A stretch of DNA of 64,000 nt from Lucinisca nassula (GCA_963580285.1 OY757026.1:44633431-44697430), one strand, 5' to 3'; shown: positions 9,993 through 20,603, counted from the stretch's first letter. Numbers and translations: made by a program. The notes: generated from the letters alone by a model not told the origin.

Positions 9993-10213
9993 GTTTTGTT
10001 TGTTGTAAGGTTTGACGTCCCATCAACACATTATAGGTCATTTTGGAGACGTTGCTTCTAATTTTGTGGGACTTTTACCCGACATTGGGATGAAATGACA
10101 TCTCAATCTCTGTCATCCAATGAAACTAATATGGTTAATAAGCACGGATGGTCCGACTCGCGCCCCTTTGCCTGGGCAAGCTTAGATCCCCTAAGCGGTT
10201 TACCAGTACTCCT
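9993..10213 (-). mobile_element. SINE family A, head-truncated, abutting the reverse transcriptase frame
   Basis: Minus-strand copy whose plus-strand reading runs from a decayed tail (TTTGTTGTAAGGTTTGACGTCC) through GGACTTTTACCCGACATTGG to CGGTTTACCAGTACT. It stops there, ~85 bp short of the head. The open frame of the neighbouring reverse transcriptase extends backwards through this copy and starts inside it. Confidence 0.85.
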
Positions 10214-12200
10214 ACAGGTGCCGTCGGAAGCAAGTCCACCGCAATCACCGCAACTACATAAAAATAGCATCACACAAAATGAATATTACCAGGATATACA
10301 TAATAATAAATGTAGTGTGCATTATTTCACCTCTCTAAATATTGATGCGAGTCTTAATAAAATATTAAGCAGAGGCCCCAATTTTGTACCAACAGTACTA
10401 GAGAATGAGGGCAACTTTGAAAAATTATATATAGAAGAAATACTGAGTACATTAATGAAATACTCAGATATGGTTAATAGTATAGAACCATATAGACATA
10501 TAAGAGATGTGGCCCTAAAACTGAACCTTAACAACCCCCAGTTATCACAACAAACTAAATCTTACATGTTAGATATACTAGAAAAATCATGTGAGACCTA
10601 TCACAATAACCCTACCAAAACAATAGTAACTAATACTAATATTACATATACTGATAATAATCTTATACAGCAGATTGCTGATAAGCCTGATATAGTTATT
10701 AATACAGCAGACAAAAATCTAGGGTTTTGTATCAATAACTTAAGTTGGTACGTACATGAGTATGATAGGCAACTCAGTGATTCTACAGTTTACCAGAATA
10801 TACCATATACCGAAATACAAGGTATAATAGAGCTAGGTATCAAAAATCTAGAAAATCTCAATCAAAAATATAAAGACTATCAAGATAAGATACAATTAAA
10901 CTTAAAAATATTACTACATAGAAATGCTACAGATGTACAACTACCTACACTAAACATCAGCCCTAAAGTCCATAAGTTCAATGAGGAAGCAAAACCTCAA
11001 TTGGAACCTATGCTGAAAGGTAGACCTATAGTAAATGGTTTTTCTACCTTAAACACGGAACCATCAAAACTTTTAGGGTCTATATTCAGATCCTGTTTAG
11101 AAAAATGCATATATAAAGCAAATATAGAAGGCATAGAATCGCCCATAATCAAAAGCTCCAGAGATGTTGTGGACAAACTTAGCAAATTGTCATTACAAAA
11201 GTGCTGTTTAGACAATATCTACTTTATCACATTTGATTTCTCATCATTATATACATCAATCAGTAAACGCACCCTATTTGACACAATACATTTTATTGGG
11301 GACTTTTTGAAACTTGATAAGATTCTTATCAACTTAATGAAAGATTTATTTAACTACATAAAAGAGAATGCATACTTTACAGTAGGTAATACTAAACTCT
11401 ATGTACAAAAAGAAGGTTTTGCTATGGGATCATATGATTCAGCAGATGGTGCTAACTTAGTACTCTTCAAAGCTGAATATTTTATGGCCAAGCACGGCTG
11501 TGTAAACAGACACATTTTGTGTTTTAACAGATTTATAGATGATGGCAGCATTATTGCACACGTAACATTTGAGACTGTAGAAGAACTCATCAAATGTATA
11601 GCATCCTACTATCCCAAAGAACTTGAAATTGAATTCAACGTTAAGAAATTTCAAACAGATTTCCTAGACCTTACATATGGAATAGGGCATACTACATATG
11701 TAGACAAAAAATGCTACTACCACATATACCAAAAGAAATTTAATACATATACCTACACCCACTTTCAATCAAACCACCCAGAAGGGGTGTTTAAAGGTAT
11801 CATTACCACAGAATGTCACAGATATAGATACCTCAGTAGTACAGAAAATGAATATTTGCATATATGCAACCTATTCAAGCACAGACTTATGAAATGTGGA
11901 TACCCAAAAGAATACATACAAAAACACCTTCTACCATATAACAAGGATACTCAATCAGACAACAACAAATCAAATATGAAAATATTAAAAAACAACTGCA
12001 AAATCAGATGCAGACATATAGTAAACAAAACTAACAATTCCAAAAATTTACTCAAACATATTTTCAAAACCAAAGACAAACAAATACAAAAAATACAGCT
12101 TTGCAATATAACAATGAAAAAGCTTAAGACAATTCTGTTAACAAAAAAGAAACTGCATAAGAAAATACAAAAATATATGGAAACAGATATGAATGGGTAA
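10095..12200 (+). CDS. Divergent Penelope-like reverse transcriptase frame, with SINE-derived N terminus
   Basis: An uninterrupted 701-codon frame. Residues 1-40 are translated SINE. The remainder is a reverse transcriptase: SPKVHK at 289-294, GRPIVNG shortly after, motif A FDFSSLYTS with Asp381, motif B EGFAMGSYDSADGANL around 440-455, motif C FNRFIDDG with Asp482-Asp483, FLDLTYG near 527, and an HPEGVFKG region then a RL-X3-GYP block like Penelope-like elements. The C-terminal ~90 residues are Lys/Asn-rich. No GIY-YIG or other endonuclease domain is visible. The first in-frame Met outside the SINE is far inside the protein, so the true start (or a spliced 5' exon) is unknown. A+T content is clearly above the neighbours'. 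Catalytic residues are intact, but activity is not established. Confidence 0.72.
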   Translation: MTSQSLSSNETNMVNKHGWSDSRPFAWASLDPLSGLPVLLQVPSEASPPQSPQLHKNSITQNEYYQDIHNNKCSVHYFTSLNIDASLNKILSRGPNFVPTVLENEGNFEKLYIEEILSTLMKYSDMVNSIEPYRHIRDVALKLNLNNPQLSQQTKSYMLDILEKSCETYHNNPTKTIVTNTNITYTDNNLIQQIADKPDIVINTADKNLGFCINNLSWYVHEYDRQLSDSTVYQNIPYTEIQGIIELGIKNLENLNQKYKDYQDKIQLNLKILLHRNATDVQLPTLNISPKVHKFNEEAKPQLEPMLKGRPIVNGFSTLNTEPSKLLGSIFRSCLEKCIYKANIEGIESPIIKSSRDVVDKLSKLSLQKCCLDNIYFITFDFSSLYTSISKRTLFDTIHFIGDFLKLDKILINLMKDLFNYIKENAYFTVGNTKLYVQKEGFAMGSYDSADGANLVLFKAEYFMAKHGCVNRHILCFNRFIDDGSIIAHVTFETVEELIKCIASYYPKELEIEFNVKKFQTDFLDLTYGIGHTTYVDKKCYYHIYQKKFNTYTYTHFQSNHPEGVFKGIITTECHRYRYLSSTENEYLHICNLFKHRLMKCGYPKEYIQKHLLPYNKDTQSDNNKSNMKILKNNCKIRCRHIVNKTNNSKNLLKHIFKTKDKQIQKIQLCNITMKKLKTILLTKKKLHKKIQKYMETDMNG

Positions 12201-12275
12201 TTTTAATCTCATTACAGTAAACAAGTTAGAGAAACAACAAGACACATTGCTAATTTTGCAACATCACATATTTAT

Positions 12276-12620
12276 ATGAAGGAGCAACACCCATATGGAT
12301 TAATCTACTTTGACAATATAAAAGAAGGACCAGAAGAGATATCTGTAATGGATGAACTACAAGTCATAGAATTGCATAGGCAAATCACTAATGACACGCG
12401 ATATCACGCGAACATAGGAAAAAGACACTTACAAATTGAGCTTGGAAAATATAAAACCTACATAATGATTGTCATCTGCTCACTGAAGACTGATTCTTTC
12501 CTAATCATTGAGTGTGACCCATGTAGATTAATGGACAGGTTTAAACAAAAGATGTATAACAGCCTAAAGATACTGGTGTATAGAGAACTATATGAACATT
12601 TCTATATGGAAAATGTCTGA
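12276..12620 (+). CDS. Small A+T-rich frame downstream of the reverse transcriptase; function unknown
   Basis: A 114-codon frame in the same reading frame as the preceding reverse transcriptase, separated by about 75 bp. The gap holds two in-frame stops close together (at 12198 and 12204) and is then open. Composition matches the upstream frame. I do not recognise the protein. It is charged, mixed alpha/beta in pattern, with the phrases GLIYFDNIKEG and IIECDPCRLMDR. It could be a decayed C-terminal domain of the same element, a second frame of it, or chance. Confidence 0.35.
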   Translation: MKEQHPYGLIYFDNIKEGPEEISVMDELQVIELHRQITNDTRYHANIGKRHLQIELGKYKTYIMIVICSLKTDSFLIIECDPCRLMDRFKQKMYNSLKILVYRELYEHFYMENV

Positions 12621-13660
12621 ATTATAACCATAATGGTTTTTTATAGGGCAGCATTCTAGCTACAACTGAATTTATTGCCTTAAATATAGTGGCTGCACCA
12701 TGTCCTATGCTCATCTTATACCTTAGTAATTTTATCATACCCCAGCCCTCCGCTCAGCTCCGGGCTGGGTCCTGTTATGGTAATGAAATGTTAATAAAAG
12801 CAAAAAAAGAGTAAATTACAATGATATACAGTTAGTGTCACAAACAAATCACACTTTTATTATTACTAAGTATTACTTCCTGTGTAGTCATTTCTGACAT
12901 ACATACACATTAATACGTATTTGTGAAAATAGCAGGGTTATTAAGATGGCTGCATTGTGGCGACCCGAGGGTTGGCGCCAATAAACCGGTTAAGGGTCAT
13001 TGGTGTGACAGTTGGTGTCAGATTTAGAATGATTACCAAGGGTTTCACCGACACGGTCCCAAGTCCGTGGTCACAATGCGTTCATCCAATGATAACTAAC
13101 ATGTCAACAAAGTTAACAATATACGATACGTTGACATATAAACATATAAAAATATAGTAACAGAACTGTGAAGGTTTGGGTTACCGCATGGTTTTGTTTT
13201 CTAAATAATATAGTATATACCAGGAGGCATTATTTAGCTTTACTTATCAGCCATGGTTGATGCACCGGTGCTATTGTATATTTTTGTATAACCTTAAATG
13301 CATGTATAGTATATGGTAATCTTGAATCAGTGCTGCTGCCATGATGTTGGAAGAAGCTACATAATTCTTCTATTAAAACAACATTTATGGTACATGCCGA
13401 ATGACTTGCCATAATACATTGTGTGTGGCATGCCATTTTGCAAGTGCTAGTATTGCAGAGGCAAAGCATCATGGAGCAGATATATGACTTGTTGCAGACG
13501 TATGGTTGCAGATGACGATTTGTTACTAGAAATTACTGAAATTGTTATGACTATACCAATGTGCTGGTTATATGCTAGCATGCTGGCCTAGTCTATCAGA
13601 AAATCAGACAGACAGTCCAGTATATGGGTAGTATGCTGGTGTCAAAGATAATCTTCGAAC
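12621..13660. other. No gene seen; A+T-rich
   Basis: Probably includes the 3' flank of the reverse transcriptase element, with no defined end. The only compact structure is CAGCCC...GGGCTGGG at about 12743-12770. Short frames have no recognisable product. Confidence 0.45.
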
Positions 13661-13723
13661 AGGTCCCATTTGTATGCCATATACATATTGACCCTTATCT
13701 TGTTGTTTGCGACAACCCGTATC

Positions 13724-13785
13724 AGTGTGGATCCGGATCAGATGGCTTCTGAGGAGGCCGTCTGATCAGGATCTACACTGTTTGG
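13724..13785. repeat. Dispersed hairpin of the GATCAGA-TCTGATC type
   Basis: AGTGTGGATCCGGATCAGA pairs imperfectly with TCTGATCAGGATCTACACT around a short loop. The same hairpin recurs at 35542-35603, 56431-56482, eroded at 38898-38950, and inside family F copies. It is likely the core of a small foldback element. Confidence 0.6.
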
Positions 13786-13789
13786 CATT

Positions 13790-14495
13790 CAGTTAATGAA
13801 TTTGTAGCAATAAACTACATAAAGAAATTAGATTGGTTTGGAGTCAGAAATGGATACGGCTTGTCTGGATGTTCAGCAAGAGGAGGGTTAATTAATAAAA
13901 AAAAAATAAAAAAAATACCTGTACCATTGTGAGAGGGGACAGAGAAATGTCATTCATACCTGTTGTACTAATATATGTGTATTATGGATATTATGTGCAG
14001 ATATATGCATTTGTTGAATGTATGTGCATATAATGTTTTCTTATTGTGGTTACCAGAACTGTTTTGGGTTTTGCATCTTAATACTGACATTAAGTATAAT
14101 TATAATGGTGATGAGTGGTATGCTTTAGTGGCCTTCTCACATGGTATATATATGTTCAACAATGGTTCTGTCATGTTACAAGTACCTAACTACAAAGCAT
14201 TATACTAATGCTATTTAAATACCCATCTTAGTAGGGAATAACTAGGAGAACTGCTCTTACATAGTGTAACAGGGGTTCTGTAAGATATTCCTTCAGCAGA
14301 CTGCTAATTGAAAACAGAAACCTTGTACCATGAAGGGAGCATACATGTGTGAACCTATACATTAACAAAACAAGATGCAAAGTTATGAATGAATATTTGG
14401 TCAAAAAAGAATGAAAATAACACTAATTATATGATTGTACCATGATCTCTGCCTTTTTTGTTATTTAGATACTGTATATACAAAAAACTGCCACT
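13790..14495. other. No gene seen
   Basis: A+T-rich. A 77-codon frame at 13975-14208 has no recognisable features and I do not call it. Confidence 0.45.
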
Positions 14496-14504
14496 AATAT
14501 CGTG

Positions 14505-15065
14505 CTCAGTTACCATGTGCCATATCAGACCAAAAAGCCTCAAAGTGCCATTCCAAACCAATATGCCATATCAGACCAATATACCATTCAGACCAATATG
14601 CCATATCAGACCAATATACCATATAATATCATAGACCTATGTACCTTTCCATATACCTTGCCCAACTATTGTCCAATATGCCATATATATAAGACCAGAG
14701 AATTATCATATGCCATATCAGACCTATATACATTATCATAGGCCATATCATGCCAAAGCAGACCATATGCCTGAGTAGACCATTGTGAAGCAATAAACAT
14801 TGACCAATGTGCCATATCACGCTAATGTACCCTAACAGATCAATGTACCATATCAAACCAATATTCCATATAAGACCAAATCAGACCACTAAGCTACTAT
14901 GTGACATATCCAAATAATGTCATATCAGAACACAGAACAAATATCTGTCGTATTATATCCCAGATAAGTATGCCATACTGGAACAATGTACCTATCAGAC
15001 CATTGAGCTACCTTATGCCATATAAGACCACCAGACTAATCAATTGGCATAATTCATAGAACTGT
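14505..15065. repeat. Degenerate minisatellite based on CCATATCAGACCAATATG
   Basis: About 25-30 variable copies of an ~18-22 bp word: TGCCATATCAGACCAATA and its variants. Copies drift in length and sequence, so this is a decayed tandem array. There are no conserved repeats with unique spacers, so it is not CRISPR-like. Confidence 0.8.
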
Positions 15066-15126
15066 CATATACAATATTGGATCAGGTTGACAGGTTGAAA
15101 CGGTTTACAATATTAGACCATAATTT

Positions 15127-16425
15127 AGGCTTTTATAGGGAAAATCTTTAAAAATCTTCTTCTCTGAAACCACAAGACCCAGGTCTTTTATATTTGGTAT
15201 GAAGCTTCATCTAAAGGACCCCTTACAAGATTATTCAAATTATAGTGCTGAGGCCAAAGAATGTCCCCGCCCCGGGGCCATTTGGTTTTACATAGGCTTA
15301 TTTAGGGAAAATCTTTAAAAATCTTCTTCTCTGAAACTGCAAGGCCCAGGACTTTGATATTTGGTATGAAGCTTCATCTAGTGGACCCCTACCAAGATTG
15401 TTCAAATTATAACCCTTGGGTCAAAAATGCCCCCGCTCCGGGGCCCTTTGGCTTTACATAGACTTATATAGGGAAGATCTTTAAAAATCTTCTTCTCTGA
15501 AACCACAAGGCTTAGGTCTTTTATATTTGGTATGTAGCTTCTTCTAAAGGACCCCTACCAAGATGATTCAAATTATAGTGCACGGGCCAAAAGTGGCCCC
15601 CGCCCCGGGCCCTTTGGTTTTACATAGGCTTATATAGGGATAATCTTTAAAAATCTTCTTCTCTGAAACCACAAGGCCCAGGACTTTGATATTTGGTATG
15701 AAGCTTCATCTAATGGACCTCTACCAAGGTTTTCAAATTATAGCCCTGGGGCCAAAAATGCCTCCGCTCTGGGGTCCTATGGTTTTACATAGACTAATAT
15801 AGGGAAAATCTTTAAAAATCTTCTTCTCTAAAACCACAAGGCCCAGGTCTTTGATATTGGTATGAAGCTGCATCTAGTGGACCTCTATCAAGATTATTCA
15901 AATTATAGCTTTGATACCAAAAATGTCCCCGCTCCGGGGCCATTTGGTTTTACATAGACTTATATAGGGAAATCATTAAAAATCTTCTGAAACTGCAAGG
16001 CCAAGGCCTTTGATATTTAGTATGGAGCTTTATCTACTGGACCTCTACCAAGATTGTTCATATTATAGCCCTGGGGCCACAAATGCCCCCCACCCCGGGG
16101 CCCTTTGGTTTTACATAGATTTATATAGCCCCGGGGCCATTTGGTTTTGCATAGGCTTATGTAGGGAATATCTTTAAAAAATCTTCTTGTCTGAAACCGC
16201 AAGGCCCAGGTCTTTGATATTTGATGTATAGCTTCATCTAGTGGACCTTTGCCAAGATTGTTCAAATTATAGCCTTTGTTAATGTTTGGTATGAAGCTTC
16301 ACCTTTAAGACCTCCCTCAACATTATGCACATTAAAGCCCTGGGGCCAATAATGGCCCTCTCTGGGACCCACTTGTTACACTATGGATCAGGTGAGCGAT
16401 CCAGGGCCATCATGGCCCTCTTGTT
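15127..16425 (-). mobile_element. H2: inverted relative of H1 with ~165-bp tandem array
   Basis: On minus it starts near 16425 with AACAAGAGG, the palindrome GGGCCATGATGGCCC and GATCGCTCACCTGATCC, then runs through about seven units related to H1. Landmarks on plus: GGAAAATCTTTAAAAATCTT, TTTGATATTTGGTATGAAGC, AAGATTGTTCAAATTATAGC. The 3' end is truncated near 15127. The units are closer to those of H3 than to H1 in their TTCAGAGAAGAAGA block. Confidence 0.72.
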
Positions 16426-16735
16426 TTCAAAAACCCGTCCATAATGCCTTTTGGCGTTTTTCTTGTTCAATATCAGCATGCATGTGTCAGTCCATGTAAC
16501 TCTTTTGATGCAAGTATTTGTTGATTTTATAGGCATTGGAGCTACTTTTGCATGCGACGATGTCATATTTTATGTAACTTTGAAAAAAAAAGATGCCTCG
16601 CATCTGGAAAATTATCAAATTGCAAACGACATACAAAGAGGGGTTGCTTAGTTTTTGCAACTTATACTTAATACTTAAATTAAAGTCCTTAAGGCCCATT
16701 CCTGTTTTTACGCTGGTTATTATTAGGGTCCCCAA
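16426..16735. other. No gene seen
   Basis: Non-coding spacer. Frames on both strands lack recognisable features. Confidence 0.4.
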
Positions 16736-17265
16736 AATTTTTGCGGTGCCCTATAGTAATCACTCTGTCTGTCCATATGTCTGCCTGTCCGTCCATCCAC
16801 ATTTTTCATGTTTTCTTAATAACATAAAAACCATCAACCGCAACAACTTCAAACTTTATTTATAAGTTCAGAATACTATTACACAGTTTCATGACAAGTT
16901 ACGTAACTCTAACTATAATATTCTTAGAGTTATGGCCCTTTGAAATACTTAAAAAATCAGTTTTTTAGGCTTTTTTCCATCTTTTTTCAGAACCCTATAG
17001 ATATACAAATGAAACTTCCTGTAGTAATTGACAGTTGCCCTATAGTAATACACTGTCTGTCTGCCCATCCGTCCATCTGTCTGTCTGTCTGTTAACCTTT
17101 TTTAATGTTTTTTTTTCTTCTTAATAACTTACAAACCTTTAAACGCATCAACTTCTATCTTTAAACCTAAGATCACAACATTACACAATTTCATGGCAAG
17201 GTACATAACTCTAGCTACAATACTCAAAAAGCTATGGCCCTTTGAAAAACAAAAGCTCAGGCAAT
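16736..17265. repeat. Tandem pair of ~290-bp units with CTGTC/GTCC-rich segment
   Basis: Two direct copies. Each begins at GCCCTATAGTAAT..ACTCTGTCTG and contains a run of CTGTCCGTCCATC words, ATAACTTA/ATAACATAAAAACC, ACAGTTTCATGACAAGTTACG-like and TTATGGCCCTTTGAAA blocks. The start points are near 16747 and 17038. The GTCCGTCC run is the complement of the GGACGGAC run near the 3' ends of the H elements, so this may be an inverted 3' part of a related transposon. Confidence 0.6.
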
Positions 17266-17468
17266 CTCACCAGGTCTGTTGCTGCATACATAAAGAGAAA
17301 AAATCTTGAGATAGCTTTATGCAATTAGTAACTAAATTGGCTGTGCAGGTCATAAATCGAAAAATGTCAGGAACCTTTTTTTTTTCTTATTCGTATACAA
17401 TGAGAACTTGATGTCCAAATCACTCCACTCAACCACAAGTTATAGTATATGCGGAACCCAGGAAGTAC

Positions 17469-18107
17469 GGAACCCGGGAAGGGACATGATTTTTTTTAAT
17501 ATGTTGTGCGAACAAGATATTAAGTTGTGCGAGCAAGATATTATCTTTTGCGGACAACATAATTTATCTTGCGCGGACAACATATTATCTTGTCCACACA
17601 AGATAATATCTTGTTCGCACAACTTAATATCTTGTGTGCACAAGATATTATCTTGTTCGCAAAACATATTATTTTGTTTGCACAACAAAGATCTTGGGAA
17701 GTTGTGCGAGGAGGATATTATCTTGTGCCGACAAGATATTATCTTGTTCGCACAACATATTATCTTGAGCGCACAAGATATTATTTTGTGTGGACAAGAT
17801 AATATCTTGAGCGCACATGATATTAAGTTGTGCGAACAAGATAATATCTTGTCCGCACAAGATCTATGTTGTGCAGACAAGATATTTTCTTGTGCGGACA
17901 AGATTATATCTTGTTCGCACAACTTAATACCTTATGCGAACAGGATAGTATCTTGTCTGCACAAGATAATATGTTGTCCGCACAAGATAATATCTTGTGC
18001 ACACAAGATAATATGTTGTGCACATAAGATAATATCTTGTGCGCACAAGATATCTTTTGCGCACAACTTATAAAAATAAAAAAGAACATGTCCCTTCCCG
18101 GGTTCCG
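17469..18107. mobile_element. Inverted-end element filled with ~24-bp palindromic units
   Basis: The outer ends are inverted: CGGAACCCGGGAAGGGACATG at 17469-17489 and its complement at 18087-18107. The interior is ~25 units of about 24 bp. Each is nearly self-complementary, e.g. ACAAGATAATATCTTGT joined by GCGCAC/GCGGAC/CAACTT. Long open frames appear on both strands (Cys/Ile/Leu-rich repeats) only because the unit lacks stops. Probably a satellite-carrying MITE; no transposase. Confidence 0.75.
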
Positions 18108-18270
18108 TAGGGAAGGGACATGATATTTTTTATTTTATAAGTTGAGCGCACAAGATAATATGTTGTCCGCACAAGATAAAATGTATGTATTTATCTTGTT
18201 CGCACAACTAATTATCTTGTTCGCACAACATATTAAAAAAAAAAAATTCATGTCCCTTCCCGAGTTTCGC
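18108..18270. mobile_element. Second, shorter copy of the palindromic-unit element
   Basis: Begins directly after the previous element with GTAGGGAAGGGACATGA and ends at CATGTCCCTTCCCGAGTTTCG. It carries only about four palindromic units. The shared central end may reflect nested or tandem insertion. Confidence 0.65.
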
Positions 18271-18409
18271 AAACATGTGCGACGTTTTTTTCTTTCTTTT
18301 TTTTTTCAAACTGATCTTTGCCAGGTCATGGGAAAATACATCACGAAAACATGCCTATATAATTTTGACCCCCCTTGAACCCCACTTTTATATAGTAAAA
18401 CTGGGGTTA

Positions 18410-18530
18410 GCAGGGGTAAACCTTTTTTTTCTTATTTCTGCTCTAAAATATAGGTTTAGGGTACTCGTTAGAACCGCCTCGATGTGGCGGTTCTAACGAG
18501 CATCCACAATATAAGAAAAATATCACAACT
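18410..18530. repeat. Hairpin repeat (GTTAGAACCGCC..GGCGGTTCTAAC)
   Basis: TACTCGTTAGAACCGCC pairs with GGCGGTTCTAACGAG around a short loop, preceded by TTTTTCTTATTTCTGCT and followed by ATAAGAAAAA. A similar sequence forms the left flank of the Gypsy element (20290-20365), and the GTACTCATTAGAATCGCC hairpins at 35910 and 37035 follow the same plan. Confidence 0.6.
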
Positions 18531-18970
18531 GTTCGTCTAAACTTTTCGTTTTTTAGGTGGTAAAATTTACACTGTATTTGAATAGGCGTGTTTTCATAAT
18601 GTAACAAAACATGCTTGTTCAGTAAAGGTTCAGACCAACCTGTGCAGCCAAATATTGATCAAAGCTTTTGGTGTGAGGTAGTAATAATTAATGATTTTAC
18701 TCAAACCCATGTCACAAGTCTTTTAAGTACAGCCTCGTCACAAGAAGACCTGTCTTCGAGATTTGCGACCACAAACTGGCATGTGTTGTGTCTTAAAAGT
18801 GGCCTCGTCTGCATGTACCTCAGTACCCATAATCAAGAGTTAAGGTGCACATGAGATTGCACAAATGCACAGGCTGATCTGCCCCTTTGTTGCTCGCAGA
18901 TCGCAAAGCAGGTTTTCTCATGACCTGGCTTGTTAAACAGTTAGCAAAAGCAGGCATGCACAGCGAAATG
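18531..18970. other. No gene seen
   Basis: Non-coding. An 80-codon frame here shows no recognisable features. Confidence 0.4.
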
Positions 18971-18984
18971 GGAATTACAAGGGT

Positions 18985-19257
18985 ATTTGTTTGATTTGAG
19001 GATTTATGTCCCCGTCAACACTATATAATTTTGTGGGACTTTTACCCGACATGGATATGAAATGACATCTCAAGCCCTGTCGCCAAATTAAACCAAAATG
19101 GTCTATAAGCATGGACGGCCCCACTCGCACCGCTTTACCTGGACAGGCTTAGATCCTCTAAGCGGTTTAGCAGTACTCGTGTGCAGTCGGTTTCTGCTCT
19201 GCATTAAAGCATCATGCAGCCCATCTATTTCTTCAAATCCCGCTGGGCGGGGGAAAT
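18985..19257 (-). mobile_element. SINE family A with 14-bp near-perfect target duplication
   Basis: Minus-strand copy with a short internal deletion in the 'AAGGTCATTTTGGAG' part. The flanks GGAATTACAAGGGT (18971-18984) and GGAATTACATGGGT (19258-19271) differ at one position. Confidence 0.9.
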
Positions 19258-19442
19258 GGAATTACATGGGTCTACACTAATTATGTTTACATCAGCTCAA
19301 AATAGTGTGTGTTGTTCTCGACAAACCCGCTTCAGTCTAACCGGCATCAATACTCGATCATCGCTCTTCTTTCTGGGACGTCGGAAGGCACCATATCAGC
19401 AGGTAGGAATTGAGTCTTAGTGAGTCAGCTGTAAAATCTGAC

Positions 19443-19732
19443 TGTTTGATTTGAGATTTAACGTCCCCATCAACATGTTGGAGACGTTGCTTCCAATTTT
19501 GGAACTTTTACCCGACGTTGAGATGGAATGACACCTCAAGCCCTGTCACCCAATGGAACCAATAGGGTTTATACATGTAAGCATGGACGGTCCGACTTGC
19601 ACCGCTTTGCCCGGGCAGGCTTAGCGGTTTCCCCAGTACTCGCAGCTCAGTACTCGTGTGCGGTCGGTTTCAGCTCTGCGTGAAAGCATCATGCAACCCA
19701 TCTATTTCTTCAAGCCCCGATGGACGGGGGCT
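19443..19732 (-). mobile_element. SINE family A copy
   Basis: On plus it runs from TTTGATTTGAGATTTAACGT to the GATGGACGGGGGC head. It contains a small duplication around GCAGCTCAGTACTCG. Target duplication not recognised. Confidence 0.85.
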
Positions 19733-19734
19733 TT

Positions 19735-19900
19735 GGAATTGTCTGGTGTACTGGGTCATTGGCAAACGGTGTGGACCCAGGTCAGGGTCTAAACTGTTTG
19801 CTGAATGTACAGGAATGTAAGGGTTAAATCAAATAGTCTAAATTCCAGTTCAGGACCATTTTCCCAGCTTACACTCGGGGACAATCGACCCCCCAAAAGA
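19735..19900. repeat. Family F dispersed repeat, partial copy
   Basis: Matches 36340-36725 and 320-590. It includes GGGTCATTGGCAAACGGTGT, GGGTCTAAACTGTTTGCTGA, CAGTTCAGGACCATTTTCCC and GGGGACAATCGACCCCCC. Confidence 0.6.
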
Positions 19901-19966
19901 AGTAGGAAGTCAGAAGTAAGAACCAAGAAGTGAAAAAGTAAGAAGCCCTTTCATACAAACATTGCT

Positions 19967-20210
19967 ATATGGGCCCCGCCACGCGAATTTGTGTCTTCGA
20001 GCATTCCTTCATGACAAATTTTAACTGCGCATGCCCAGCCATTCAGAGGGGCCATGGATATGGCTTTCTGTCTGAAGGTTCCTCTTGATTCACTGCTTGT
20101 ATGAGCGAGCAGCGAAGGTTTTGGCGAGACTGCGCGGATGCGCAGGCTCGCCTAAACCTTCGTTGCTCGCATAGGCGATAAGTGCCAAACTTGATTGACG
20201 GGGCCCATAT
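19967..20210. mobile_element. Foldback element with ATATGGGCCCCG ends
   Basis: The perfect 12-bp inverted ends ATATGGGCCCCG / CGGGGCCCATAT enclose 220 bp. These include a second strong hairpin: GCGAGCAGCGAAGGTTTTGG.. pairing with ..CCTAAACCTTCGTTGCTCGC, at 20106-20170. This nested foldback architecture suggests a non-autonomous DNA element. No clear target duplication; internal composition is G+C-rich. Confidence 0.65.
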
Positions 20211-20365
20211 GTTTGACTAGGAGCCTGGAAATGGACAGTGCCGTAACAGGATAATACTGCTTACTGTCGTGACTATAAAATGACATTTGCGACTTTTTTT
20301 CTTATTTCTGCTTCAAATATGTAGGTGCAAAGTAGAACCTCACTAAGGCGGTTCTATCCAGTACC

Positions 20366-20603
20366 TGTAGTATTCATTACCATGCAGTCAATTATAATAA
20401 TAAGGAACCGCCTCCCTGATAAAGCTGCGCCAATGAAGTATACTTAATGAATGAGTCGTGTGCGAGATATATAATTACTATGTATGTTGCTTGTTGCAGT
20501 TAGATAGTAGCTTTTGTAAATAAAAGAATATAATACTATACCCTAGTGGTTCAGTGACTTAACCATCCTTTTAAGGGTCTCGTACATACACAAACACACT
20601 ACA
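20366..20603 (+). repeat. 5' LTR of Gypsy element
   Basis: 238 bp, starting TGTAG and ending CTACA, preceded by the 5-bp target GTACC (20361-20365) that reappears after the 3' LTR (28534-28538). A likely poly(A) signal region, TAAATAAAAGAATATAATAC, lies at about 20516-20535. The sequence right after it, ATTGGCGACGAGGATGCC, is where the primer-binding site should be; I do not assign the tRNA. Confidence 0.9.

Noticed and set aside
12197..12217. A 21-bp intron joining two frames
   Set aside because: It has GT..AG ends and keeps the frame, but is far too short for a known animal spliceosomal intron. Left only as a note.
14505..15065. CRISPR-like array
   Set aside because: Repeats are degenerate and directly abutting, with no unique spacers, and the DNA is clearly animal.
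17408..18073. Long Cys/Ile/Leu-rich open frames on both strands
   Set aside because: They are translations of the 24-bp palindromic repeat, which lacks stops in several frames. There is no codon or domain signal.
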